The translations under genes were made by a program, and so were the position numbers. A stretch of 64,000 nt of DNA, taken from positions 34,777 to 98,776 of the forward strand of contig NZ_JBEXCV010000012.1 in assembly GCF_040605455.1 (NCBI RefSeq). Direction: 5' to 3'. The DNA comes from Embleya sp040605455 (GTDB lineage: Bacteria > Actinomycetota > Actinomycetes > Streptomycetales > Streptomycetaceae). Positions 7,873 through 16,778 of this stretch are shown in pieces (the stretch's first letter is position 1; each line of letters begins with the position of its first letter). The notes under the pieces are model-generated. The model had not been told where the DNA came from. It searched no databases and saw only the letters and a list, made by a program, of their open reading frames with translations.

Positions 7873-9261
7873 TCACGTCGTCCGGTCAGGTGCCTTGGGT
7901 GCTTTGGGTGCCTCGGGTGCCTCGGGTGGCGGAGGAGGGGAGCCGGGGGGTGTCGGGGCGAGTCGCAGGGACACCACGTACGAGACCACGACCGCGACGA
8001 TGACGACCGGCATGACGGTGAGGCCCGGCGATCCGAGCAGCAGCGTGGCCAGCAACACGGAGACCATCGGGAGTTTGAGCATCGCCACGCTCATCGCTCC
8101 GATGCCCATCGCAAACCCGTAGGTCACCGGCAACCCGGGACAGTGGGAGAGCACGATGCCGCCGACTCCTCCGAGGAACATCGCGGGGAAGATCGGGCCT
8201 CCGCGAAAGCTGCTCAGCGACGCGCAGTACGCCAACCCCTTGCAGGCCAGCAGCAACACCAGCACGCCCACGGAGTACGAGGCACGGCCGGCGAGCAGGG
8301 GGTTGAGCGCGTCCTGGCCCGAGTACAGCACGTCGGCCGCCTCCTTACCGGAGCTTTCCGCGTAGGCGATCGCCAACCCGCCCACCACCAGGCCCATCAG
8401 CACGGTCGCCGGCACGGTCCGCAATTCGACACGGGCTTGCAGCCACAGCGAGAGCCGATGGATTCCGGCACCGAACACCGCCGCCGCGACGCCGATGACC
8501 AGGGCCCAGCCGAACTCGGCGGTGTCGGGACGAGAGACGGGCGGGACGTTGATGAGGGTCAAGGAGTACGTACCCAGCCCTCCCCATGCGTCCAGACCGA
8601 TGAAGACCAGCGTGCCGACACCCGAGGCGAGCAGGCCCGGCACCAGGACCATCCCGAGCAGTGGGCCGCCGAGTCCCGAGGCTTCCATCAGGAGGAATGC
8701 GCCCAGGAGCGGGGACCCCAGCAGGGTGCTGATGGCCGCGAAACTCCCGGCGGAGCCGACGACCGCCACGGCGTTGGGCGGGGTGTTCCGCTTCATCAAG
8801 CGCAGCGCACCGGCGGCCAGCCCGCCGCCGAGCGCGATGAGCGGTGCCTCGGGGCCGAGCACCGCCCCGAGGCTGAGGGTCGCCAACGCTGCGATGAAGA
8901 TTCCGGGAAGGTCGATCGGACGGGCGACGCCCGTGGCCTTCAGACCTTCGGCCGGCTTGTGGCCGCCTTCGCCGGGCAGACGGCGGATGGTCGTCCCGAC
9001 CAGCAGGCCGGCCACCACGAGCAGGGGCAGCGGCCACCAAGGCGGTGTCCGCTGGAAGCCGATCTCCTCGGGCAGGTCGGTGTAGGTCCACGATTGGAGC
9101 TCGCCGACCAGGGCCAGGAATCCGTACGCCGCCGCGGAGACGGGAACCCCGAGAATCGCCGCCACCACCAGGAGCTTCAGGTACTCGGGGCTGCGGACGA
9201 GGCGGAAGGGATCCTGCGGCGCTGCCGGTGCTGCGGCGGGTGTATCGGCCGACATGCCCAT
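7873..9261 (-). CDS. ClC-family chloride channel or Cl-/H+ antiporter
   Basis: A 462-residue integral membrane protein with the ClC architecture of many tilted helices. The selectivity region GPEAPLIALG (equivalent to G-x-E-x-P, with the gating glutamate present) lies near residue 134. The second region SSFRGGPIFPAMFLGG, near residue 350, matches the G-x-F-x-P pore motif. It lacks C-terminal CBS domains and ends in a low-complexity PEAPEAPKAPKAP tail encoded by a 9-bp DNA repeat. Start ATG 9261 gives MGMSADTPAAAP; MSADTP at 9255 is also possible. It is flanked by non-coding DNA on its 5' side. Confidence 0.9.
   Translation of the reverse strand: MGMSADTPAAAPAAPQDPFRLVRSPEYLKLLVVAAILGVPVSAAAYGFLALVGELQSWTYTDLPEEIGFQRTPPWWPLPLLVVAGLLVGTTIRRLPGEGGHKPAEGLKATGVARPIDLPGIFIAALATLSLGAVLGPEAPLIALGGGLAAGALRLMKRNTPPNAVAVVGSAGSFAAISTLLGSPLLGAFLLMEASGLGGPLLGMVLVPGLLASGVGTLVFIGLDAWGGLGTYSLTLINVPPVSRPDTAEFGWALVIGVAAAVFGAGIHRLSLWLQARVELRTVPATVLMGLVVGGLAIAYAESSGKEAADVLYSGQDALNPLLAGRASYSVGVLVLLLACKGLAYCASLSSFRGGPIFPAMFLGGVGGIVLSHCPGLPVTYGFAMGIGAMSVAMLKLPMVSVLLATLLLGSPGLTVMPVVIVAVVVSYVVSLRLAPTPPGSPPPPPEAPEAPKAPKAPDRTT
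7889..7932. repeat. Imperfect 9-bp tandem repeat in the ClC gene 3' end
   Basis: Four tandem copies related to GGGTGCCTC (on the plus strand) encode the Pro-Glu-Ala/Pro-Lys-Ala tail of the ClC protein. The unit is a multiple of three, so copy-number changes would keep the frame. Confidence 0.7.
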
Positions 9262-9937
9262 TGGCTCCTCCGTATCGCGACCTCGGCAACACCGGGGTCA
9301 TTCGTATGCACGACTGGTGGGGACGACGAGCCGTGGATGGCCGGCCGGGTCGACGGCCCCGCATCCCTCGCCGTCCGCTCGTCGGCGTTCGCCTCCCCTG
9401 GCGCCGGGCCGCCGTCGGGAAGCGGAGGGTTCCGCGCGGCGACCGAGGATCCCCGAGGATGACGCGGACGGCCACACCGACCAGCGGGAGGCCACCGGGC
9501 ATCTGCACGGTGGCGGCGATGTGGGCGCCTTCCGACTCGGGGCGATGCCGCCGTGGCCCTCCCGCCGATTGCCGGTCGGTGTCCGCGCCAGTCTCTACGC
9601 TCACCGCTGAACCCGCTCTCAACGAACCTGGATGTCGCCTCGGATTCACCCGGTCGCTGCGGTTCCACCCATCTTCGGCTGCGGGCACACCGGCGCATGC
9701 CGAGCGCGGGACGGCGTCGTCGCGACCCACGAAATGACACCCACAGTCACTCTATGTGGCTGTCGAGTCACCTTCGAGGATCGCCATGCGCCGGGGGCCG
9801 GTCGAGCGCGGGGGTGCGAGGCGGTCGCCGGGGTGCGGGGCCGTGTCGCACGCGAGGAGGTTTCAGCGTCTCGTGCCCTGCGGCGAGGGCAGCCCGCGTG
9901 CGGACCCTCGGGCTCGCGACGACATCGTCGCCCGCGC
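9262..9937. other. Intergenic region without a supported gene
   Basis: About 675 bases between the ClC gene start and the end of the phosphoribosyltransferase-hydrolase gene. Frames are arginine/proline-rich with no domain, start signal or conserved motif that I can support. Confidence 0.5.
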
Positions 9938-11311
9938 TCAATGCGCCTTCGCGCCGGCGGTCGGTCGGCCGAGGAACCAGTCTCGGGCCAGGTCGGCCAC
10001 CGCGTCGAGGGTGCCCGGTTCCTCGAACAGGTGGCCGGCGCCGGGGACGACCTCCAGGCGGCTTTCGCAGCGGAGGAAGGTACGCGCGCGGTTGTTGAGT
10101 TCCAGGACCACGTGGTCGTTGCCGCCGACGATGAGCAATGTCCGGGCCGTGACGGCGGGCAGATGTGCTTCCGCCAGGTCGGGCCTGCCGCCCCGGGAGA
10201 CGACCGCGCCCACGTCGTCACCGAGTTCGGCCGCCGCCCACAGTGCGGCGGCCGCGCCGGTGCTCGCTCCGAAGTAGTCCACCGCCCGCCCTCGGGTTTC
10301 GGGCCGCTCCCGGAGCTCGCGTGTGACGTCGATCAGGCGTCGGGCCAGCAGTTCGATGTCGAAGACGTTCGATCGGGCGTGTTCCTCGGGCTCGGTGAGG
10401 AGATCGAACAGCAACGTGCCGAGGCCGGCTCGGTTCAGCGCGGTTGCCACGAAGCGGTTGCGCGGGCTGTGTCGACTGCTGCCGCTGCCGTGCGCGAAGA
10501 CGACGATCCGTTCGGCTCCTGCGGGCACGATCAGGTGCCCCGGAAGCCGCACGGTTTCGAGTGACAGTTCGATGTCCCTGTCCGTGGGCGCGGATCCCGA
10601 AGACCGGGTCGATCCGCTACCCGTCCTCGCACCTGCCCCCGCCCCCGCTTCCGCCTCCGACGACGACTCCGGGCGGCGAGCGACGGCCCGATCGAGGCGC
10701 TCGACGACCTCCTCGTCGGTGGTCTGGGAGAAGTCCGCGTAGAACTGCCCCACCGCCATGAAACCGACAGGGTTGTGTAGGCAGACCACCTCGTCGGCGT
10801 TCGGATCCGGTCCCTGCCCCCAGCCGGCGGGCGCCACCGGTACGGCGAGCACCACGCGCGCCGCACCTCGATCGCGGACGGTGCGACAGGCCGCGCGGGC
10901 GGTGGATCCGGTCGCGATGCCGTCGTCGACGACCACGACGGTTCGGCCGCCGAGTTCCAACGGTGGCCGTTCGCCCCGGTAGCGGCGGGCACGCCGTTCC
11001 AGCAGCTCCCGTTCCCGCCGTTCGATCGCTTCCAATTCGGTCCGGGAGATGCCCGAGGCCTGCACGACGTGGTCGTTGAGGACGGTGACTCCCTCTTCGG
11101 CGACGGCGCCCATTCCCAGCTCCGGTTGGAAGGGAACGCCCAGTTTCCGCACCAGGCACACGTCCAGCGGGGCGCGGAGCGCATCGGCCACCTCGGCGGC
11201 CACCGGCACTCCTCCCCGGGCCAGGCCGAGCACGATCACGTCCTGGTCCTCGAAGGGCGCCAGGCGCTCGGCCAGTTTTCGTCCCGCGTCGACACGATCG
11301 GTGAAAAGCAC
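9938..11311 (-). CDS. Phosphoribosyltransferase-alpha/beta hydrolase fusion protein
   Basis: A 457-residue two-domain protein. GTG 11311 (MLFTDRVDAGRKLAERLAPF) is chosen because GGAAGGGA lies eight bases upstream; longer starts add only arginine-rich sequence. Residues 1-220 form a type I phosphoribosyltransferase with LGLARGGVPVA and the PRPP-binding motif VVVVDDGIATGST. After a low-complexity linker (SSSEAEAGAGAGARTGSGST) comes a dienelactone-hydrolase-like domain: FAHGSGSSRHSPRN, nucleophile elbow GASTGAA, acid in VGGNDHV, and histidine in GAGHLFEE. The full Ser-Asp-His triad is visible. Such fusions are common in actinobacteria, often near stress genes, but the substrate is unknown. Confidence 0.85.
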   Translation of the reverse strand: MLFTDRVDAGRKLAERLAPFEDQDVIVLGLARGGVPVAAEVADALRAPLDVCLVRKLGVPFQPELGMGAVAEEGVTVLNDHVVQASGISRTELEAIERRERELLERRARRYRGERPPLELGGRTVVVVDDGIATGSTARAACRTVRDRGAARVVLAVPVAPAGWGQGPDPNADEVVCLHNPVGFMAVGQFYADFSQTTDEEVVERLDRAVARRPESSSEAEAGAGAGARTGSGSTRSSGSAPTDRDIELSLETVRLPGHLIVPAGAERIVVFAHGSGSSRHSPRNRFVATALNRAGLGTLLFDLLTEPEEHARSNVFDIELLARRLIDVTRELRERPETRGRAVDYFGASTGAAAALWAAAELGDDVGAVVSRGGRPDLAEAHLPAVTARTLLIVGGNDHVVLELNNRARTFLRCESRLEVVPGAGHLFEEPGTLDAVADLARDWFLGRPTAGAKAH

Positions 11312-12076
11312 GACTTTTTCCCTTCCGGGCACGACCTGGTCTCCTGCCGGCGCCGCCCGGGATATCGGCCTGCGACAGGCGGGCCACGGCATTCGGCCCA
11401 CCGTGCGCATCGGCTCCCATCGGCGCAGCGGCTTGGATCCGGACGTACGGGCGGCGCGGAACCGACTGCCGAAACGGCCGGGAACCGACTGTCGAATCCG
11501 TCTCCCCCGCTCCTTCGATTCTCCGATGTCCACGGCCGAAGCGCCCGCTGTCCCTCGTCGCCCGCCCCGCACGGCTTCTCCGCCACGACGCCCGAATCCC
11601 CGAGTGCGTCGAGGGACAGGTCGCCCCGTCGTCGAGGGGACGCTCGTGATCCTCGCCTACGACCTCGGCGGCAGCAGCCGATCAGGGTTCGGCAACTGCA
11701 CGGAAGCCACCTGGAACACGTGCGCGGAGCCGAAGAAGGGCACCGGAGACCGTGCCGGCGGTCGGCTCGCGGCCACGCTGTCCTGGACGACCACCCAAGC
11801 GTCAGGGCAGTTGACGCCCGCTTCGAGGCGACGGCGGTTGCGCGACATCGAGCCCCGGCGATCGGCACCGTGTCGCTACGCCGGCCCGGTTGCCGGGCCG
11901 TCCAGTCCGACGCACCATCACCCCCACCGGACGGGCCCGTTCCAAGACCGGCGGGGGGCGCCGTCGACGGTCGATCCCGCCCACGGCTGATCCGCGCCGA
12001 CAGTATGGATGTGAGCCGCGTCATGTGGCGGGAGCGCGCACGGCGTTGCCGGACAGCTAAGGGTGTGAAAACAAGT
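11312..12076. other. Intergenic region without a supported gene
   Basis: About 765 bases between divergently transcribed genes. It presumably holds both promoters. No domain-bearing frame, clear hairpin or operator was found. Confidence 0.4.
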
Positions 12077-12715
12077 ATGAGAGCGCGGATAAGAGCCGGA
12101 GACCCGCGCGCCTTCGAGGAGTTGTTCGTCGAGCACTCCGGATCCGTCTACAACCACGCTTTTCGTCTGATCGGCGACTGGGCGGCTGCCGAGGACGTGG
12201 TGGCCCTGACCTTCCTGGAGGCGTGGCAATTGCGCGGCAGGGTCGCCGAGGACGGCGGGTCGCTGCGGCCGTGGCTGCTCGGCGTGGCCACCAACGTCAC
12301 CCACAACAGCCGCCGGACGACCAGACGGCATCAGGCGGTGCTCGCCAAAATGCCGCGCGAGCAGGTGGTACCCGACTTCGCCGACCTGTTGGTCGAACGG
12401 ATCGACGACACCCGCACCATCGCACGGGTCCAGTCGCTGCTCGGCGAGCTGCGCCGCCATGAACGCGACGTCATCGCCTTGTGCGTGTGGGCCGGCCTGG
12501 ATTCGGCCGCCGCCGCCGAAGCACTCGGCATACCGGTCGGCACGGTCCGGTCCAGGTTGTCCAGGGCCCGCGCCAAGCTCAGGAGGCTCGCCGAACGCGA
12601 GCAGCCGCCGAGTGCGGAAGCGCGGGTGCCGTTCGACCACGCCGGCGAACCCCGACGCCCCGAGACCGTCGCCCGAATCCACGCCCCCTTGCGCACCAGG
12701 AAGGAAGCCCGATGA
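12077..12715 (+). CDS. ECF RNA polymerase sigma factor
   Basis: A 212-residue sigma-70 family factor. ATG 12077 (MRARIRAGDPRAFEELFVEH) is preferred; GTG 12065 would add four residues. Region 2 includes AAEDVVALTFLEAWQLRGRV and LRPWLLGVATNV; region 4 is ERDVIALCVWAGLDSAAAAEALG followed by the recognition helix VGTVRSRLSRARAKL. The last 35 residues are charged and unstructured. Its stop overlaps the next gene's start (ATGA), so it is translationally coupled to a membrane protein that probably controls it. Confidence 0.88.
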   Translation: MRARIRAGDPRAFEELFVEHSGSVYNHAFRLIGDWAAAEDVVALTFLEAWQLRGRVAEDGGSLRPWLLGVATNVTHNSRRTTRRHQAVLAKMPREQVVPDFADLLVERIDDTRTIARVQSLLGELRRHERDVIALCVWAGLDSAAAAEALGIPVGTVRSRLSRARAKLRRLAEREQPPSAEARVPFDHAGEPRRPETVARIHAPLRTRKEAR

Positions 12716-13587
12716 ACAACCGGACAATCGAGGTCGACGACGCGACGATCGCGGACCTCGCCGCGCTGATGCCGGTACCTGCGGAGCGGGAGCTCCCGCC
12801 CGAGCGGGCTCTGCAGATGCGCTCGGCCCTGGACCGGGCCTTCCGGGACGCGAATGACGCCGAGGCCGGGACGGCCCCCCGGCCCCGGCGCCGGCGGCTG
12901 ATCCGGCGGATCGGCGTGCCGGCCGCGGTCCTGGTCGTGGCCGGCGCCACCGCGGCGGCGATCCTCGTGGACGACTCGCCCGCGCGCGTGTCCTTCCCCG
13001 AAGCGGCCTCGTGTTCCTATGAGTACACGAAGACCCCGAAGTTCCTGTACGCGGCGCACATCGGGCCGGGGCAGACGCCGGAAGCGGCGTGCGCGGTGTA
13101 CTGGGACGCGATGACCGACACGGCCCGCACCCAGTTGCCCGCCGACAGCCCGGACCGGACCGTCGCGCACCCGGCGACGCCACCGCTGGTCGCCTGTGCA
13201 CAGAAAGCGGGGAACCACGACGTGTTCGTCATGCCGCAGCCGGCCGGCACCACGCCACAGGAGGCGTGTTCCGCACTGGGCATGACCCGCCCCGACGAGA
13301 GCGCGCTGTATGGGGGAGCCACCGTCGAGCAGGTTCGTCGGTTGAATGCGATGCTCAACGGCCCCGGGTTGGGGAGCACCCGATGCATGACCTTCGCCTA
13401 TGCCCGTGCCCGGGCCGAACGCGCGCTCGCCGAGGTCGGCATCACCACCTGGCCGATCAAGGTAGGCCTCGAACCGGGCGAGAATCCGAATCTGGCCTTC
13501 CCCGTGGTCGACGCGGACGAGCCCGCCATCCACCTCCGCAATGGCGGCATGACCGACCTGTGCCGGGTCGGGACCGCCGGCCGCTGA
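12712..13587 (+). CDS. Membrane-anchored protein coupled to the ECF sigma factor, possible anti-sigma
   Basis: A 291-residue protein whose ATG 12712 overlaps the sigma stop codon, with AGGAAGGA just upstream. The first 60 residues are cytoplasmic and charged (MNNRTIEVDDATIADLAALM). A single membrane helix follows (IGVPAAVLVVAGATAAAIL, about residues 64-84). The remaining 200 residues would be outside and contain several cysteines and two similar segments (GPGQTPEAACAVYWD and AGTTPQEACSALGM), suggesting an internal repeat. No zinc-binding H-x3-C-x2-C motif is present, so an anti-sigma role rests on gene position and topology. It may sense an extracellular signal through its large outer domain. 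Confidence 0.65.
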   Translation: MNNRTIEVDDATIADLAALMPVPAERELPPERALQMRSALDRAFRDANDAEAGTAPRPRRRRLIRRIGVPAAVLVVAGATAAAILVDDSPARVSFPEAASCSYEYTKTPKFLYAAHIGPGQTPEAACAVYWDAMTDTARTQLPADSPDRTVAHPATPPLVACAQKAGNHDVFVMPQPAGTTPQEACSALGMTRPDESALYGGATVEQVRRLNAMLNGPGLGSTRCMTFAYARARAERALAEVGITTWPIKVGLEPGENPNLAFPVVDADEPAIHLRNGGMTDLCRVGTAGR

Positions 13588-13781
13588 GCGCGGGGCGACG
13601 AGGGGCGGCCTGCCGGGGGTCGAGGTCGCCGGGTCGGTCGGCTCGCGGCGGTGCATGGGGGCGGGCACCGGGGCGGGCGGGGGGACGGCCGACTTCCGGA
13701 AAGTGTCGAATCCCCGTCGCGGTGAGGTCGATCATGACGCGGGAAGCGTTCCGGAAGCCGGCCGATCGGGCCGTCGGTGGG

Positions 13782-15470
13782 TCAGTTGCAGGTGAGCCTG
13801 GGGGTCGTCCAATCGGCGTGGTCGTAGTCGATGCCGTTGCCCCCGTCGGTGACGACGAGGGTCAGCGTCCGGCCACCGGTCAGATCGGCGGTGAGTCTCC
13901 TGGACGGGTCCGACGTGGTCATCACGCCGCTGTCCGCCACCTTCGTGGTGTCCCGATAGATCTGGAAGGCGACCGCCCCGATGTAGGCGCTCTCGTCGTC
14001 GACGCCCACATCCACCGTCAGGCCGGTACACCGGGCACCGAGGTGGTAGGTGATCCTGCCGGCGGCGTGCGCGCCGAGGCCCTTGGCGTACACGGCGCCG
14101 TTGATCGTCAGGGCCCTGCCGTCGCCGGCTGCTCGCTCACCGTTGCTCCGGTCCTTCTCCACCGGTCCCCAGCCGTTGGCCATGCCCGTCCAGGGGACGT
14201 CGGACAGGTGGGACGTGCCGGAGGGGGGCAGTGGGAGCGAACCGGGTGTGATCCGGTAGGCGACGGTGGCGTGGGAGGGTACGGAGGCGCTGATCGTGCC
14301 GGTCGTGTTCGTGGAGACGGCCTTGGTCCACAGGTCTTTCAGTTGGTAAGGGCCGCGGTTGGCGATGCCCAGGGCGTCCGTGGTGGTGGAGACGGTGGCG
14401 GTGGCCCCGGTCTCATTGGTCAGTGAGACGGCCAGGTCTCCGTTCGCCAACTCCTTGGCCATGATCACCAGACCTCCGCTGTTCGCGACCACTGTGCCCT
14501 GCTTGCCCAGGGGGTCCTGGTCGACGGCGATCACATCGGCGTTGGAGAGGATCCCGAAGGTGTCGGCGCTCGCCGTGCGCAGATCGGTCCCGATCAACAG
14601 TGGCGCGGACATCATCGACCAGAGAGTGAAGTGGGTGCGGTACTCGGCGCCCGTCATACCGCCGTTGCCGACCTCCAGCATGTCCGGGTCGTTCCAGTGG
14701 CCGGGGCCGGCGTACGGGGCGAGCGGCTGGTTCCGGTGTGCGATGCCGATCATCGACGACCAGTTGTCCCCGATGTCGCCCGTGGTGCGCCACAGGTGAC
14801 CGACCGGGGCTGCCCACTCCCAGGGCTTGCTTTCGCCCCAATCGCAGAGGGAGAAGACGATGGGCCGGCCGGTGTCGCGCAGGGCGTTCGCCATGTCCGT
14901 GTAGCGTTTTCTGGCGTCCACGCCCTGGTTGTTGCAGTTGTCGTATTTGAGGTAGTCGACACCGAAGGAGGCGAACAGGTTCGCGTCCTGCCGTTCGTGG
15001 CCGAGGCCGCCGGGAAATCCGGCGGGGTTGCAGGTCTTGGTACCGGCGCTGGTGTAGATGCCGAACTTGAGACCCTTTCCGTGCACGTAGTCCGCGACGG
15101 CCTTGATGCCGTGTGGGAAGCGGACCGGGTCGGCGACCAGATTGCCCGAGGCATCCCGGTTCGGTAACGCCCAGCAGTCGTCGAGGTTGACGTACCGGTA
15201 GCCGGCGTCCTTGAGCCCCTTCGACACGAAGAGGTCGGCGATGCCCTTGATCATCGCCTCGTTGAAATCGGCCCGGCAGTGGGTCGAGTTCCAGTTGTTG
15301 AACCCCATCGGGGGGAGCGCCGCCTGGCCGTCGGGCGCCGCGGCGGCCGACGGGGCGGCGACGACGGACGCACCGGCCAGTGCGACCGTGCCCACCGTCG
15401 GGATCAGGAGTGGCAGCGCGGTGAGAGTGGCCGCAAGGCGGCGGGCGAGGGTGGTTCGTACCGTATGCAC
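13782..15470 (-). CDS. Secreted GH27 alpha-galactosidase with C-terminal NPCBM domain
   Basis: A 562-residue exo-enzyme removing terminal alpha-galactosyl groups. Residues 1-45 are a signal peptide (ARRLAATLTALPLLIPTVG, cleavage near APSAAAA). The catalytic barrel starts at PPMGFNNWNSTHCRADFNE. The nucleophile is in YLKYDNC and the acid/base aspartate in RTTGDIGDNW, both as in GH27. A C-terminal beta domain follows, then an NPCBM carbohydrate-binding domain (HLSDVPWTGMANGWGPVEKD to the end, with YAKGLGAHAAGRITYHLG). It is the last gene of the same-strand block after the ABC importer, with a 267-bp gap and probably its own promoter. Confidence 0.93.
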   Translation of the reverse strand: MHTVRTTLARRLAATLTALPLLIPTVGTVALAGASVVAAPSAAAAPDGQAALPPMGFNNWNSTHCRADFNEAMIKGIADLFVSKGLKDAGYRYVNLDDCWALPNRDASGNLVADPVRFPHGIKAVADYVHGKGLKFGIYTSAGTKTCNPAGFPGGLGHERQDANLFASFGVDYLKYDNCNNQGVDARKRYTDMANALRDTGRPIVFSLCDWGESKPWEWAAPVGHLWRTTGDIGDNWSSMIGIAHRNQPLAPYAGPGHWNDPDMLEVGNGGMTGAEYRTHFTLWSMMSAPLLIGTDLRTASADTFGILSNADVIAVDQDPLGKQGTVVANSGGLVIMAKELANGDLAVSLTNETGATATVSTTTDALGIANRGPYQLKDLWTKAVSTNTTGTISASVPSHATVAYRITPGSLPLPPSGTSHLSDVPWTGMANGWGPVEKDRSNGERAAGDGRALTINGAVYAKGLGAHAAGRITYHLGARCTGLTVDVGVDDESAYIGAVAFQIYRDTTKVADSGVMTTSDPSRRLTADLTGGRTLTLVVTDGGNGIDYDHADWTTPRLTCN

Positions 15471-15737
15471 GGACGGCTCCAGAGCTCGGGGATTCGAGAG
15501 AGCGCAGGTGCAGAGTGGTGCGATGGGTACTTCCGGACCCGTGAAATCATCAAGTTCGAACGTATTTCAACGGGAAGTAACATCCCATCGTTGCGACAGC
15601 GAGTGTGTCAAGAGGGCAAATCGCGGCAATGCACGGCACTTGCTGCAAACGCTCGGGATGTTGGGATGTTGATATATGTCGGGTTGTTCGGGGCGCCGAG
15701 GCCCCCGGACCGACTGCTCGATCGTGAACGCCGCTTC
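15471..15737 (-). promoter_or_regulatory. Upstream region of the alpha-galactosidase gene
   Basis: The gap contains a dyad around 15568-15593 (CAACG...CGTTG with GGGA...TCCC inside) and an imperfect TGTTGGGATGTTGA repeat at 15659-15672. The latter resembles the TGTTGG repeats near the DeoR gene but with 8-bp spacing. Both are candidate regulator sites. Confidence 0.35.
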
Positions 15738-16778
15738 CTACGTGGGCAATCCGACGGCGCGTTCCCCGTTGCGCCGTTGTTGGATGACGACGGCGACGAC
15801 GAGGAGCGCCCCTTGGGCGACGTTTTGCCAGAAGGAATTGACGCCGACGACGTTGAGGCCGTTTTCGAGGGCGCCGAGCAGGAAGACGGCGAGGAGTGTG
15901 CCGCCGATGCCGCCCTTGCCGCCCTTGAGGGCGCAGCCGCCGAGTGCGGCCGCGGTGATGGCCTTGAGCTCCAGGCCTTCGCTGCCGGAGGTCGGCTGGC
16001 CGGAGCCGGTGCGCGCGGTCAGGATGACTCCGGCGATCGCCGCTACGACGCCGGCGAGAGCGTACACGGATACGAGGTACTTGTTGATGTTGATGCCGGC
16101 CAGGCGGGCCGCGGTGTCGTTGCCGCCGATGGCGTATATGTTGCGGCCGATGTCGGTGTACTTGAGCAGGATGTGTACGGCGACGGCGACCACGAACAAC
16201 GTCCAGATCTGGACGGACAGTCCGAGGATCTTGCCGCGTGCCACGAAGATGAAGAAGTCGTCGCCGAGGACGTAGCCCTGTGCGCGCCCGCCCGCCAGCA
16301 GTTGGGCGACACCCTTGTACGCGGCGAGGGTGGCCAGTGTGGCGATGACGGGGTTGACCCGCCCGTACACGATGACGATGCCGTTGACCACGCCCGCCGC
16401 GATGCCGACGCCGATCGCGGCGAGAACGCCGAGGGCCGCGTTGCCGTCGGTCGAGGTGAACGCCATGGCGCTGACGACGGAGGCGATGCCCGCTTGCGAG
16501 CCGACGGAGATGTCGAGCGCGCCGCAGATGATGACGACGGTCTGTACGACCGCGAGGAGGCCGGTCACCGCGACCGTGTCGCCGATCACGGTCATGTTGG
16601 CGGTGGTGAGATAGCCGTCGTCGAGCCAGGCGAAGGTGCCGACGACGACGATGAGCGCACCGATGAGGCTGGTGTTCTGCGCGCCGACAGCCGTGGCTAC
16701 GCGACGGGGTAACGTCCGGGCGTGGGCGCCGGCGGTGGTGGCGGGTATCGGTGGCGGCGCGTTGGTCGTGGTGGTCAT
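15738..16778 (-). CDS. Monosaccharide ABC transporter permease (RbsC/AraH type)
   Basis: A 346-residue permease with about ten hydrophobic segments, typical of the CUT2 family in which one permease serves as a homodimer. Recognisable CUT2 sequences are ALDISVGSQAGIASVVSAM, the cytoplasmic loop GRNIYAIGGNDTAARLAGI, which contacts the ATPase, and ALGGCALKGGKGGIGGTLL. Its ATG overlaps the stop of the upstream ATPase gene (16775-16778), so the two are translationally coupled. Confidence 0.92.
   Translation of the reverse strand: MTTTTNAPPPIPATTAGAHARTLPRRVATAVGAQNTSLIGALIVVVGTFAWLDDGYLTTANMTVIGDTVAVTGLLAVVQTVVIICGALDISVGSQAGIASVVSAMAFTSTDGNAALGVLAAIGVGIAAGVVNGIVIVYGRVNPVIATLATLAAYKGVAQLLAGGRAQGYVLGDDFFIFVARGKILGLSVQIWTLFVVAVAVHILLKYTDIGRNIYAIGGNDTAARLAGININKYLVSVYALAGVVAAIAGVILTARTGSGQPTSGSEGLELKAITAAALGGCALKGGKGGIGGTLLAVFLLGALENGLNVVGVNSFWQNVAQGALLVVAVVIQQRRNGERAVGLPT

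Noticed and set aside
8143..9462. 439-codon plus-strand frame opposite the ClC gene
   Set aside because: Arg/Gln/His-rich shadow; the reverse strand encodes a clear ClC protein.
11069..12076. Extension of the sigma factor frame far upstream
   Set aside because: The upstream part is antisense to the phosphoribosyltransferase-hydrolase gene and lacks sigma homology; the start at 12077 fits the family.
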